DNA of 64,000 bases from Owenia fusiformis (lineage: Eukaryota > Annelida > Polychaeta > Sabellida > Oweniidae): the NCBI GenBank assembly GCA_903813345.2, contig CAIIXF020000006.1, forward strand, positions 35,440,436 to 35,504,435, written 5' to 3'. The stretch's first letter is position 1; the number at the start of each line of letters is the position of its first letter. The position numbers were made by a program, and so were the translations under genes. The notes under the pieces were generated by a model, which ran no database searches, was not told the origin of the DNA, and was given only the letters and a program-made list of their open reading frames with translations. Shown here in pieces: positions 24,501 through 39,500 of the stretch.

Positions 24501-27500
24501 GTAACTTGGCTTTTTACTATAAAGCATTTTAGAATATCACCACCACTTCTGGCGGTGACATATTGTTATAGTGGCCAATTTTTTTGTGGTGGTGTCCGGT
24601 GATTGGTGTTTGACATTCAGTATCTGTAACTAATGGCAGGTGGTCACATTTAGCTTGTAATGTTTTTAGTAATGTTCTCATCATTTGAATTACTGCCTTT
24701 GACATGCTCCTTAGATAATTCTTTATATAGATACCCTGCGTGCAGAGTCTAGTTTACTACCCTCTGCCAAGTATAGACTATATTACAATTTAGTAGCCCT
24801 GTCCCCATGACCCATGCCTGTGACAGCCCTGTTCAAACATGTCAAACCTACCTAACTGATCTTTTCTCAACCAATCTGCGAGCTGGAAGGAACACATACT
24901 AAATGTATGCTTATTAACTTTGCAATGACGTCAGAAGAAATTTCCATATATAGAAAGTTGTCCAAAGTTCAATGACGAACTCTGAACGGCTCAGTGAGTT
25001 CAGAGAATTATTGTAAACTGATAGCGTGAAGACGAAGCTCTCTTTTAAGGAACGAAGTCAAACAAATGCAAAGGGTATTATTTTAGGCATGCTATCTCAT
25101 TCCAGCTTCATGGTTGTTGCTATTGAAACCTCTGTAACCTACCTTTAAAAATAAAACCTTGTATTGATTGATATTTGACATGTTTATAAAATATCAGAGG
25201 AATGTCTGATTTCTTGGCATTTTCATTTTAAAAATCATGATATTTTAAGTTTTCCTCACTTATTTCAGTATTTTTATATCTCTTAAGCAAGGAAAATGAT
25301 GACGGTTCTCTGTTATGGGGATTTTGTTGAAGATTTAAGAGCCCCCATCTAACCTTGATATCACTAAGAATCTACTGTGGATCCAAGCAAGAAAAGTAAA
25401 TTATGTAAGCATCCATACGTCAAAACCATGAAGAGGCTTATCTTCAAGTTGGAAAATAAAATATTTTAGTACCACTGGTTATCAGCACCTCAAAGGGCAA
25501 GATTTGATAAACCATTGATTAAACAACTCAGGTGTTTTCTCAACCTTTAAATTAGGCGGGTATTGCACCCTCTTGAGAAATTGAAAATAGCTGTGCACCA
25601 TCTTAATATTTTGAAAATTGCTTAGCACCCTCTTGAGATTTTGAAAATAGCTTTGCACCCTCTTAAGATTTTGAAAATAGCTTTACACCATCTTGAGATT
25701 TTGAAAATAGCTTTACACCATCTTAAGATTTTGAATAGCTTTGCACCCTCTTGAGATTTTGAAAATAGCTTTACACCATCTTGAGATTTTGAATAGCTTT
25801 GCACCCTCTTGAGATTTTGAAAATAGCTTTACACCATCTTGAGATTTTGAATAGCTTTGCACCCTCTTGAGAATTTTAAAATAACTTTGCACCCTTTTGA
25901 AATCTGGTCTGAATTGAGAAAATGAGACCTTTCCATGCCTACTTGAAGAGAGAATCACAATTAAAAACAGCACTGCAAACATCAATGTTACATTAATTCA
26001 TTATGAATAACAAAAATGTGAATTACCTCTTATAAACATCTCAAATAGAGTAATTCAAAAAGCCTGCTATACCATTTTCTTTCCATTTACTTTCATTCAT
26101 GCATATTTAGCACTAAATCTCTGGACCTACCCCCCCCCCTCCCTTTTATCTGCTTCACCTCTTTCTAAATATGAGGTGTAGGGATGGATAACAGGGGCTT
26201 TAAATGAGACTATGATTGATGAGGCCATATAAAAAGCAGCCTATTATGAAATGAAACCGATAAGGCATCTTTGGTATTTTGTATCCTGCATATTAAAGTA
26301 CTGTTATATTTATTATTGACTGCTTACAATTCCAGTTAAACTGTACGAAGTGGAACACTGTGTTCTGCTAAATGAAAATAAAATATTTATCTGATTTTGT
26401 AATCGTTGGAAATTGACTGTAAATCTCACTAATTTTATCACCTAATTGTGTAATTGTATTAAAAAACACTTTCTTCAATCCAGCTCAACAATATAAGTTG
26501 CAAATGGATGAAAAATGAGACATTAAAAAACGAAAAGGATTCAATTAAGGTGGTTGCGTCATTTATAACATCTTACACCTAATTCATGGATGAAGATGTA
26601 AGTCTCATCTCCCGTTCTGTAAACCTTGCTACCCTTTGGAAAAAGTTTGACTTTGCAACTCTGAAGAGAACATTGTAGAATTAACTTGAATCTCAGCATA
26701 TTTCTGTGCACACAAAATCTATTAATTGAGACATATTTATGACATATTAAGCAAGATATTATTGTCTAAGAAAATGTCTAAAATATTAATACAGTAGGTC
26801 AATAAAGATGAAGAATGCAACATATATATATTTACATCTATATATTCTCTGCCTTTATTTTGGATTATTTTATTATCTATATACGTATATAGTAACAAAT
26901 GTCAAGTGGAACACCTTTGTAAGTGGAACACCTTTGTAAGTGGATTTTCTTTGTAAGTGGAATACCTTTGTAAGTGGAACAACTATGTAAGTGGAACACC
27001 GTACGTTGAATGCCTTTATAAATGAAACACTTTACTCCTATTGATCTAATGATAGTAACACTTTCCAAGTGGAACACATTTTAGAGGTACCAAAGGTATT
27101 CCACTTACATAGGTTTCAGTACAAAATATTGCAAAAAGTAAGAGCAAAATAACCTGCTTAATGAAGTAATTGCAGAAATTATTGATTTTTGCACGATGTT
27201 GGAATAATTTCTCTGATGAAGTATTTTTACCACCAGCTTATCCGGTGTGGTATATTTTCACAATATTTACACTTGTAACTGTTATGATTTTACAGTTTTG
27301 GATTAGTTGAATAAATTTATATCTACTTATTTCTGATTATTTTATTCTCCAGCAAAAATTTTCTATCTGAGAAATAAAATATTACCATATGAAAGGCAAT
27401 GTGGTCAGGGAGAGGCAGGATTGTTTCAATTGAGACAATATGTAAATGCGGAACATTTAAAATGACCAGATAAAAGATGCAATTCAAATTTTACTTCACC

Positions 27501-30500
27501 ATTGACTGAATTAGTACTATAGTTCGTACATTATTATATGTGTGTAATTTCTTACAGAGGAGTACGAGCCTGGAGTATTTAATGATGCTAACAGAGGTTG
27601 CTGGAAGATGATTTCCCTAGAGCTTGCTTTTAAACTATTTACCTAATTACATCACATAGAAGCATTTCAACATACTGTAAAACAAGTTATTTGGGCAATT
27701 CGTAAAATGCTAAAATTCATGGAAAACTAAACATGATGCAAATTAATGGTTTTACTGTAATGCCACTGGCAATTGGGACTCTCTTATATTTTTTTAATAT
27801 AGAATCTCTCGATAAAAATAATTTACTAAAAATCTCCCGAAAAATTTTAATTATTGAATTTATAAAACAGAAATGCATGAAAAACATCCATATGAATTAC
27901 TATAACTCTTACTAGGGATGTCAGGATATAGAGGTTATTAGATAAGAGGGAAGAAATATGGATTTTATTCCATGGGACAAAAGATATTGACTAAGGCCTT
28001 TCTCAAACATTTAAGCTTTGAGCTGCTTCTCGAAGAGTCACTTAGCTTTGGATACATGTCAGTAGGCTGATGTCAGTAGGCTGACAGTAATCTGTTATAA
28101 TCTTACTTGGTGTCAGCAGTATTAGGTTTTTTTTACTTTGAAGATATAAGCAATAACAGAGAACTAGACCTTCGATTTGATGAAAATTAGCAACAATTTG
28201 TTTTACACTTATTTATAAGATAGTACCTGGTAAGTTCTTAGGGTATATAAGCAAATTGCTAGCCTAAGCTTGCATTTGTAGTCCCACCCCCAATTTCATG
28301 TGTGTTTTTAATGATGATAACAGAGGATGCTTAAACCTGCACATCGCTCCAAAACGCAATCTTGGGTTGTTTCGGGGGTGAATTTTATCATTTTGAGCTT
28401 AATGAAAGATTATAGAATGATGAACAAATGGGGCAAATCTTGTGTAGAAATACTTACGATAAATGTGTCATTTCAAAGATTTTTCATTGAATTGCTTCGA
28501 TCGGCGCCAACGATATGATTTTGGAAAGGTTTCTAAATGAAGAACGTGACGTCACTTCCGAATCATAGCATTCAAAATAAGTAGCTTTTAATTACTTCTA
28601 CCATTTATAAAAACGCGGTGGTGTAGCGGTAGAATTCTCGTTTAGCGCGCAGGAGGCCTGAGTTCAAATCCCGCATTCGCCTTTTTTTTTTTTTTTTAAC
28701 TAAATGATTGTTCTTTGATATTACGCAGAAAAAACAATTTTTATTTACATAAACTTTATATTAGAGCTTAAAAATGTAAAAACAATATATGTCAACATAT
28801 TGCGTTTTGGAGCGATGTGCAGGTTTAAGTCTAAAACATGTGATTTCTCAGTTAAGAGTAGCACCAGATCATTTGGGATGGTATCCAAATTCATCACTTT
28901 GAAAAAATGAAATTATTTCATTCCTCCACACACATTATACCATATTATCTCTATTAAACGCACAGTGCGCTTAGCAAATTCCCATGGGGGACAGGTTTCA
29001 AGCAGCTAAATCCCCGGGAATTCTAAAAAATTATGATGGTGGGCGATAATGGGTGAAAATTTACTTCTATACCTAAAATCGATCAAATACCTGGTATAGT
29101 AGATATGTGCGTTTATTACAGAGAATATGCTATATGTTATGTTTTTACCTTGAATTGTGAGCACCTAGACGACAAATTTAGTATATAAATACACTATTGT
29201 GTGTTATTTACACAAACACCTGAAGAAATTTCTTACGTTGCATGCGTTGCATGATGGGAAATCGTGACGTCATGAATCATGATGCATTATTTTAACGAAT
29301 GGTGAAAATACTCTATTATCGCCCACAATGTTTTTTTATTAGAGCTTCGTCAGATCTCAATATTATCTGGACAGGACTTTCTAACCTGGGACAAAAAGTC
29401 GGGTGTGCGTCTATTAGAGAGTGTGCGTTTAATAGAGAAAATACGGTACTAATATCATAAACTCATTCCCCTCTTTTTTTTGAATCCTGGTTATCCCCTG
29501 CTCCCAAAAAATAACCTGTATACATTATGTGTTTCTAGGTTTTGACCAAAGACAGTGTGACAGTGTCAGTGGATGCTGTAGTCTACTACAGAGTCAATAA
29601 TGCCACTATATCTGTAGCCAATGTTGAGAACGCACATCACTCTACTAGGCTCCTAGCACAGACAACACTACGGAACGTACTCGGAACTAAAAATTTGGCG
29701 GATATTTTATCAGAGCGGGAGAGTATCAGTAGCAGTATGCAGGTTGGTATTGGGTTTATTCTGATGAATATTTACACCCCCTCAAATAGTTTGGCAATCC
29801 TAATTACACTAGCCACACATACACTCCCCTCAAAGCGTGTCAACTCCCATTTTATCTGATAACCTACCATTTAAAGCCTGTATGTCTGAATTTTATTTTC
29901 CAAATTACATCAGGTTGGTTTTTGATAAATATTATGACCATGGGCATGATTTAGTGGTTCAGAGGAGAAGTTGGTTTTGCCAAACCTTTGGAGGGGGTGT
30001 AGTTTAAGTCAATTTAATTTAAGACTTTAAATAAAAAATATTAGTTAAATAACTTTAAAGCCTTGAATGGAGTAAACAGTGTGCACTGTGCATTGCGTCA
30101 TTGCAATTGTATTCTGAATATTAGAAAACAAATGCTTCTGGTAATGTACACTTTGTGTTTTAGACAACACTTCTTAAAATTGTATAGAAATAAAGGAAAA
30201 TTAGATATCATTAAGGTGGGAATTATGCATGTAAGAAGATTAATTTCTCTCCCTGACCTACCTTAATGTGATTATTGAAATTTAAGGAATAAATATTAAA
30301 TCAGATATTTTGATGATAACAGTAACAATATTTAAAACATATAAAATATGATTATACAGTGTACTGTCACTTATACTTTTTGAAACTTTGAATAAAGTCC
30401 TGCACAGTTAAAGAAACTTTTTTATTGATTGTATTTCTTAGATCTGTGAGGTTGTTTTTTATTTTTTGTGTGTTTGTCTGATTTTGCACCTGTTGAATTA

Positions 30501-33500
30501 TGTTATTAATGCACATTTATTTTCTGGAAATATTTCAGAATCTTAAGATGAATGCAATGCATGATATAAAGCTGCTACATAATTATTGTATTTTCTAGGA
30601 AAGAAATAGATAATCCTGACTGAATCCTCAGTGAACAAACTGTAAAATGTGGACAATGGAAATATTTCCAAAGACGAGTAATTATAACTGAAACTTTTGT
30701 ATATTTGTAGGTTGAATTTATGCGCTGTATTTTGACCCCCTCCTCACAATCTATTCTAACTGATCAAAATCCAGTCTACAAAGAGAGAGAATAGGTGTGT
30801 AGAGAAGAGCATTGCTGCTATGCCCCTTGCATTTCATTTGTATGTAGTTCATTTTAAGGAGTTAATCCATTGAAAGATGTCACCTCTGTCTATCACTACT
30901 GTCATAGCAGACTAAAGCTTCTCAAACATGGAGTGGTCACCAGAGAGTGATTTGGATTTTGATCTTGCACACAAATCAACACTTAATTGCTATTTATAAA
31001 TTTTTTTAGTGAAGCTAAGTTTTTTTTAGACATTAAGAGTGAAGCCAAATAGATGGAGCTGCGTTAAAGCATGTGCGCCCTCTAGTGTGCCTCATGATCT
31101 GCCAAGTAGTCTTGAACATTTGAACAAGAATCTATTTCTAATAAAATGTGAAAGATATTTTGGGCTTCAAAAGCAATTAATGCATTTAAGTAAATAATTT
31201 CTTTCAAAAATATTTTGTTGAAGGTGAAGGTTTTAATCCCCGAACAGGTTCTACAGGTTGGACCAATCAGATGTGGCATAACTCATAATTGTTTTACAGA
31301 ATTCAATGACGCAGCCAAGCTCTTGAAACTGACAATTTACACAACAGCTGTACGTGCCTAAAATCAAGTTCTCATGTAGTATACATGTATCCTAAGGACG
31401 ACATCTATTTTACAGAAATGAAGGCGATGACATACCCATACTTGCTGCATGTATCTGTCTTATTTTAAAATTCAGATTGAATTAGTGAAATTGATAAAAC
31501 TAACTAGTTCAGATACTCAATGCTTAAATAACAAGCTTCACTTCTATCAAAAATCAGAATAATCCAAATTGTGTAGACTGAGCTATAGTTTTGTTTATTG
31601 AATGCTATAAAGCGCATCTGTGTTTTGGACCAATCCATCGTATTTTATAGACATCATTAGATGCCGCAACACACCAATGGGGCATAAAAGTTGAGCGTGT
31701 TGAAATGTGAGTAACGTAGGATTTTCAGCTCTGGGACTTTTTACGCTGTTTTACAGGAGTCCTAGGATTTTTCTTCATTATTACGTTACAGGTGTCCTAT
31801 TTGCATGAGGCAGATTTATATGTGTAGCTCAAATTATTTAATTTATGTTCTTTTCATTTGATTCATCAGTTTTGTGATTATACGCCTATAACAATGGAGC
31901 GCGATTTTTGCATGTGATAATTTTGATTGATTATTACATATCTATGCCATCTCTACAGAATTAAATAATCCAACGAATTGTTTCGGCTATTTACACGTAA
32001 ATGTGCAGCATTTAGACTGTATTTAAACACCTCCATGTTTAGCTTATATTTCACTAGGCAACATGTTACGTCCATTTTTAATCAATTCTAGGGCCCAGTT
32101 TCATAAATTATTTCACATTAATTATTTTCATTTTAAAAATCATGATTTAGTTCATCGTAGTCAGATATTGTCTGTGTATATTAATTTCTATTTTGTAAAA
32201 TCCCAAGGGAACTTGACCCTTGGTGTTCAATTAATGTGTGCTAGTTTGTGAAACGGGCCCCTGTTTTTTAATTATTGACTTTCATGTTGAAATAAGATAT
32301 ACAGGGTGGTCCCATATAGCTGATTACTGGTGTCTAGATGATTTGAAGGCATGACCTGTCAGTATATTTGTGGCATTCTTACCAACATACCATTTTCAGC
32401 ACTCATTTACAGAGTACATTTTAGAGTACTTTTATTTTGAACAAATGAATACAAATTACAATGAAATGCAGGCTATAGGAACTTTTGATATTCAGTTGAC
32501 TATCTTGTTGTTTAAGATCAATTTTTGCTTACATACTGGTATATCATTTACTGGTAAAAAGTGACCTTGAAATATATAACATTCATCAAAAAAATGCTTT
32601 TTAACAGTATCCTTATACCAGGTCTGTTGGTTAGGCCACAAATTGCCAAAAAAACAGAACCAAAATAATAATAAAATAAATGAAATTGACATGTTATGGG
32701 TCTCAGATCTTTAGTCACAAACTGTGTCCTAACGCTCGTCATTGTTGAGCGATCTGATTGGCTGATGGCATGATTAGCTTATTTGTTTTCCTGTCGTTTA
32801 GTCGACACTGGACCAAGCCACAGATAATTGGGGCATACGAGTGGAGCGAGTAGAAATGTAAGTGAGCATGCTTCATATAGGGGTCAGCTCAAAAATTGAT
32901 GTCCAACAAAAAATGTAATTGATCATGTTTTGACATCATCCCTCTTCTGAAAATCAAATAAAAAATATGTACACAAAATTCCAAAAATTGATGTCTTTCA
33001 GTTTTTCTCCTCCAAGAATAAGAAACAAATCGATTGCATTTTTACTGAGACATCAGTAACTTGACCTCACAGTAAAATCAGTGTTCACTCCCATATTCAA
33101 CTTTGTTAAACCCGTATAATGGATCATAATTAATCGACACATTAGTTTAAGAATATTCCTGGCATGTATTCCAAAGCATAAGTAAATATTCAAATTAAGT
33201 ATAGTATAAATTGATATTGTATGAATGAATTATTATTTTTTGTTCAAAACTTCTCAATAGGTAATCAATACTCCCTACACCCCCTCCAAGTAAAGGAATA
33301 CTGATTTCCACACTCTACACTCCCCTCCCCCAAGTAAATTCACTTTGCTCTTATAAGAGAATACTGATATCCACACTCTACACTCCCCTCGCCAAGTAGA
33401 TTCACTTTGCTCTTATAAGGGAATACTGATATCCACACTCTACACTCCCCTCCCCAAGTAGATTCACTTTGCTCTTATAAGGGAATACTGATATCCACAC

Positions 33501-36500
33501 TCTACACTCCCTTCCCCAAGTAAATTCACTTTACTCTTAAAAGAGAATATTGATATCCACACTCTACACTCCCCTCCCCAAATAGATTCACTTTGCTCTT
33601 ATAAGGGAATACTGATATCCACACTCTACACTCCCTTCCCCAAGTAAATTCACTTTACTCTTAAAAGAGAATATTGATATCCACACTCTACACTCCCCTC
33701 CCCAAATAGATTCACTTTGCTCTTATAAGGGAATACTGATATCCACACTCTACACTCCCCTCCCCAAGTAGATTCACTTTGCTCTTATAAGGGAATACTG
33801 ATATCCACACTCTACACTCCCTTCCCCAAGTAAATTCACTTTACTCTTAAAAGAGAATATTGATATCCACACTCTACACTCCCCTCCCCAAATAGATTCA
33901 CTTTGCTCTTATAAGGGAATACTGATATCCACACTCTACACTCCCTTCCCCAAGTAAATTCACTTTACTCTTAAAAGAGAATATTGATATCCACACTCTA
34001 CACTCCCCTCCCCAAATAGATTCACTTTGCTCTTATAAGGGAATATTGATATCCACACTCTACACTCCCTTCCCCAAGTAAATTCACTTTACTCTTAAAA
34101 GAGAATATTGATATCCACACTCTACACTCCCCTCCCCAAATAGATTCACTTTGCTCTTATAAGGGAATACTGATATCCACACTCTACACTCCCCTCCCCA
34201 AGTAGATTCACTTTGCTCTTATAAGGGAATACTGATATCCACACTCTACACTCCCCTCCCCAAATAGATTCACTTTGCTCTTATAAGGGAATACTGATAT
34301 CCACACTCTACACTCCCCTCCCCAAGTAGATTCACTTTACTCCTATATGAGAATACTGATATCCACACTCTACACTCCCCTCCCCAAGTAAATTCACTTT
34401 GCTCTTATAAGGGAATACTGATATCCACACTCTACACTCCCTTCCCCAAGTAAATTCACTTTACTCTTAAAAGAGAATATTGATATCCACACTCTACACT
34501 CCCCTCCCCAAATAGATTCACTTTGCTCTTATAAGGGAATACTGATATCCACACTCTACACTCCCTTCCCCAAGTAAATTCACTTTACTCTTAAAAGAGA
34601 ATATTGATATCCACACTCTACACTCCCCTCCCCAAGTAAATTCACTTTACTCCTATATGAGAATACTGATATCCACACTCTACACTCCCCTCCCCAAATA
34701 GATTCACTTTGCTCTTATAAGGGAATACTGATATCCACACTCTACACTCCCTTCCCCAAGTAAATTCACTTTACTCTTAAAAGAGAATATTGATATCCAC
34801 ACTCTACACTCCCCTCCCCAAATAGATTCACTTTGCTCTTATAAGGGAATACTGATATCCACACTCTACACTCCCCTCCCCAAGTAGATTCACTTTACTC
34901 CTATATGAGAATACTGATATCCACACTCTACACTCCCCTCCCCAAGTAAATTCACTTTGCTCTTATAAGGGAATACTGATATCCACACTCTACACTCCCT
35001 TCCCCAAGTAAATTCACTTTACTCTTAAAAGAGAATATTGATATCCACACTCTACACTCCCCTCCCCAAATAGATTCACTTTGCTCTTATAAGGGAATAC
35101 TGATATCCACACTCTACACTCCCTTCCCCAAGTAAATTCACTTTACTCTTAAAAGAGAATATTGATATCCACACTCTACACTCCCCTCCCCAAGTAAATT
35201 CACTTTACTCCTATATGAGAATACTGATATCCACACTCTACACTCCCCTCCCCAAATAGATTCACTTTGCTCTTATAAGGGAATACTGATATCCACACTC
35301 TACACTCCCTTCCCCAAGTAAATTCACTTTACTCTTAAAAGAGAATATTGATATCCACACTCTACACTCCCCTCCCCAAGTAAATTCACTTTACTCGTAA
35401 AAGAGAATATTGATATCCACACTCTACACTCCCCTCCCCAAATAGATTCACTTTGCTCTTATAAGGGAATACTGATATCCACACTCTACACTCCCTTCCC
35501 CAAGTAAATTCACTTTACTCCTATATGAGAATACTGATATCCACACTCTACACTCCCCTCCCCAAGTAAATTCACTTTACTCCTATATGAGAATACTGAT
35601 ATCCACACTCTACACTCCCCTCCCCAAGTAAATTCACTTTACTCCTATATGAGAATACTGATATCCACACTCTACACTCCCCTCCCCAAGTAAATTCACT
35701 TTGCTCTTATAAGGGAATACTGATATCCACACTCTACACTCCCCTCCCCAAGTAAATTCACTTTACTCCTATATGAGAATACTGATATCCACACTCTACA
35801 CTCCCCTCCCCAAGTAGATTCACTTTGCTCTTATAAGGGAATACTGATATCCACACTCTACACTCCCCTCCCCAAGTAAATTCACTTTACTCCTATATGA
35901 GAATACTGATATCCACACTCTACACTCCCCTCCCCAAGTAAATTCACTTTACTCCTATATGAGAATACTGATATCCACACTCTACACTCCCCTCCCCAAG
36001 TAAATTCACTTTACTCCTATATGAGAATACTGATATGATAAATACAGTATCCTGTAAAAACAAAGTACATGTATGTGAATATAATCTTGCAATTTGAAAA
36101 CCTTTTGCCAATTTCTTTTCTGTATTCCATGTTATCTTTGGAAAGGCTTAGTTCACAAAAATATTTCAAATCATCAAATTGTAGTTTAACTCCTCTTAAA
36201 TGATGCAAGGTCAAACTTTTACAAGGGGTCCTGGGCTTTCACAAGGCCCATGAAAGGGTACACTATTAATTTGACATGTTAATATGGGAATGAATGAAAC
36301 TGAAATAACTGGTAAATAAAATAAATGTTGTGTTCATTCATATATTAGTACATTGTTTAGATTAAATAGTGACTTTATGAAATTAAACTAGGAATTTATT
36401 TGATGTTTATTGAGTAACTGTTGAAGTAAAATTATTTTTCAATTCAAGCCGAATAGCTGCTAGCATACAGTAGGGTACATATATAACATAAAGCAAATTG

Positions 36501-39500
36501 CTGACCTTATTTGGGCAATTGACCACATACAACTTTTTTGAATGCAGAAAAATATTTTCATTGGAAATTATTTGTTTGTTTTTTATAAGCAGTGCTTTTT
36601 CAGATATAAAAGATGTCAAAATCAGTGTTAAATTCGATTTGTAAATGCTTTTGCCAGTATATGTTTCCTTACAAAAAGGCAATATAGTTACATTGATGTT
36701 ACATTGAAAGTTTCCTGAGAAATTCTGAAATATAAATTATTTGAAGTAACAAATATGCTTGCGGGATTGTTACTCCAAAAATTTGTCTCTTGTGTTGAGT
36801 TAATTTTTTTCAAGTTTGGCAACTATGTTAAAATAGTCCTTATTCACTTCACTAAGTATTGAAAGAGGGATGTTTCTCTGAGACCAAGTTTTGTTTGTGA
36901 CTGTGACATTCATGTCAGATCTTCAAAGATCACTCAAATCCAGATTTGTGTTTCATTTAGGAATGATAATAATGTTATTGCATTACAGTAAGGATGTGCG
37001 TCTACCAGTTCAGTTGCAACGTGCTATGGCTGCAGAAGCCGAGGCCTCTAGAGAAGCCAGAGCCAAGGTAGGATAAAAACAAAATATTTTTCTTTTAATT
37101 ACATTCAGAGATTTTTTATGTCACCACCAAAAGTGGTGATATATTGTTTTAGTCTCCAACTTTTTAGCTCACAGTACTTGTCTTGCAGTCTGTCTTTCTG
37201 TCCATCTGTCTGCCTGTCAACATATTGTAATGACCCTCGGCCACACAAGGGGAATGACTAACTGACGAGTATAGTGTAACAAGCCAAATAAAGAAATTGA
37301 AAGAAAGTGTGCTAAATTCAGTGCCTTGTGTAGGAATCAAACACAAGTGCTGTCTTAAAAGATCACCAGTGTTTCAAAATGGCAGCCAATTTTATTGCAG
37401 AAAAATCAGGTTTTCAGCTCTTTTTTGGTCATAACTCCACAAGGGTTCCACCAATTTGCTTGAAATTGTACAGTTACTTGATTTATATGTTATCAATCAA
37501 TATCACACCGGAATAATCTGACTACGGTAAAGTCAAATACCGTTGTCACAAATGGCAGACATAACTGTCGCTTCAACTGTTTAATCACTTGATCCTCATT
37601 TCATGGGATTTGAAATCGCCACAATATAGCGTCTTAGATATTGTCAATGACAACGGAATGTGAATTTGAGTAATTTAGAAAGACAACGGCATATGGTAAT
37701 TACAGTGTCTGTTGTCCCATATCTCATTTTGATCGGGTAAATTAAAGACTTAATTTTCGATGGTAGAACATTATTAACTGTACAATGAGTATTTTTCATT
37801 AAAATGTAATTTTTGATTTCTCAAATACCATTTGGAAGTTTATCATATGGAATTTGGTTCATACTTTATATAGAGGATATCCTATGATTTATGAGTGATA
37901 TGGTTTTATCCACGAATGGATATGATATCTGCACGAGCGAGCGTAGCGAGAGAGTGCAGATATCAATATCCATGAGTGGATTAAAATCATATCACAAGTA
38001 AATCATAGGATGTTCTTTTTTTTTTTTTTTTTTTTTTCCCTTTATTTCACTTTATTTTTTACAGTTACAGTATAAATACATATTCATAATCAGGGATTTG
38101 AAAATGGTTAATACTATAAGGGTGCAAGTATCTCAAAACAATCACAAATTATATAAAGTATCATTGTTATCCTATGCTGCATTTAGGGTTGCCCTATGTA
38201 ACTGGAGATCCAGAAACAACTTGGCGGTCATAAATGCCTCAAATAAAAATTCACTGTGCACAATTTGCTAAATACTAATCATTAATGGTGGAAATGAAAC
38301 GTTAACCCCTTAACCTAAATTAAAGCTGGTCAGAGCAAAGTGTTAAACTTCATGTAATAATTCATTAAAATTCACTTTATCTGTAGAGTTAAATACATTT
38401 TTCATTATCATGAAATTTGGAGCTGGTTAATAATATGAGGGTGCAAGTATCTCAAAACAATCACAAATTATATAAAGTATCATTGTTATCCTATGCTGCA
38501 TTTAGGGTTGCCCTATGTAACTGGAGATCCAGAAACAACTTGGCGGTCATAAATGCCTCAGATAACAATTTACTATACTATGCACAATTTGCTTTATAAA
38601 ATGTAATTCAGTTAAAGAGTAAATATTGTCATCCTCTTAATTTTAAATCTAGACAGAGTGTAAAAAGTTAAGTTCAAATGTTCAATTATTTAATTGAAAT
38701 CACTTTAAAAATAAATAATCTGTGAATCACTGTCATTTGTCATTTAGCCTCATTTCAAATGCATTGTCATTAGATAAGAAAAGGAAAATATTTCATGCTA
38801 TGTTGAAGAGTCCTCAAGATTGATTAATCCAAATTGTTTAACGAAATCAAAGGATGTTCTTTACTTTTAAACGTTTTAAAAAGTTTTGAATGATATTGTC
38901 AGGGTTCAATTGCAACTTGATCATATTGTCAAACTTGGTCAATGATCTCTCTGCAGCAGCTTTGCACATTTCATTAAAATCCTTTGTGCTGGTGTCTTCC
39001 TCAGTTTCCAAATCATCCTTCATAACTTGAGTTTGTATATTTCTTTGACTGCACTTAGCCAGTTGAAACGTATCAGTAGCCTTAGTCTTAGTTAATAATG
39101 TTCTCTGCGTTTCGACACACTTCATGGTAGGGCAACATTGTACTTCTTTATTCCTTTGCACAGAAATGTTACTGTTTATCCTCGGAGTCTTTCCAATTTT
39201 TGGTTCATGATTATAATGTTTATTCCTAAGATGTTCCTGTTCTTGTAATGATTCATTCATAGGAGACAGGTTACTGGGTTCATTCTTGTGAATTTGATCA
39301 TATTCAGCTGGACATGTATTAGGAGCTGGTAAAGTTTCTGCCTGGCTTAAGGGATCATCTGGAAATTTCAACTGTACATCTTGACATTTTACTGTGTTCA
39401 TCTCAGATGATTGTTTAGACTTGTTTCCCAAACCCTGGTTCACTGTTTGAGATGGTCCCTCAATGTCTTGATTGCAAAATGATTCGTTTTGGGTTGATCT

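Noticed and set aside
33286-36030. CRISPR-like or gene-like regular array
   Set aside because: Units are contiguous 62-mers without unique spacers, in an animal intron; it is a minisatellite.
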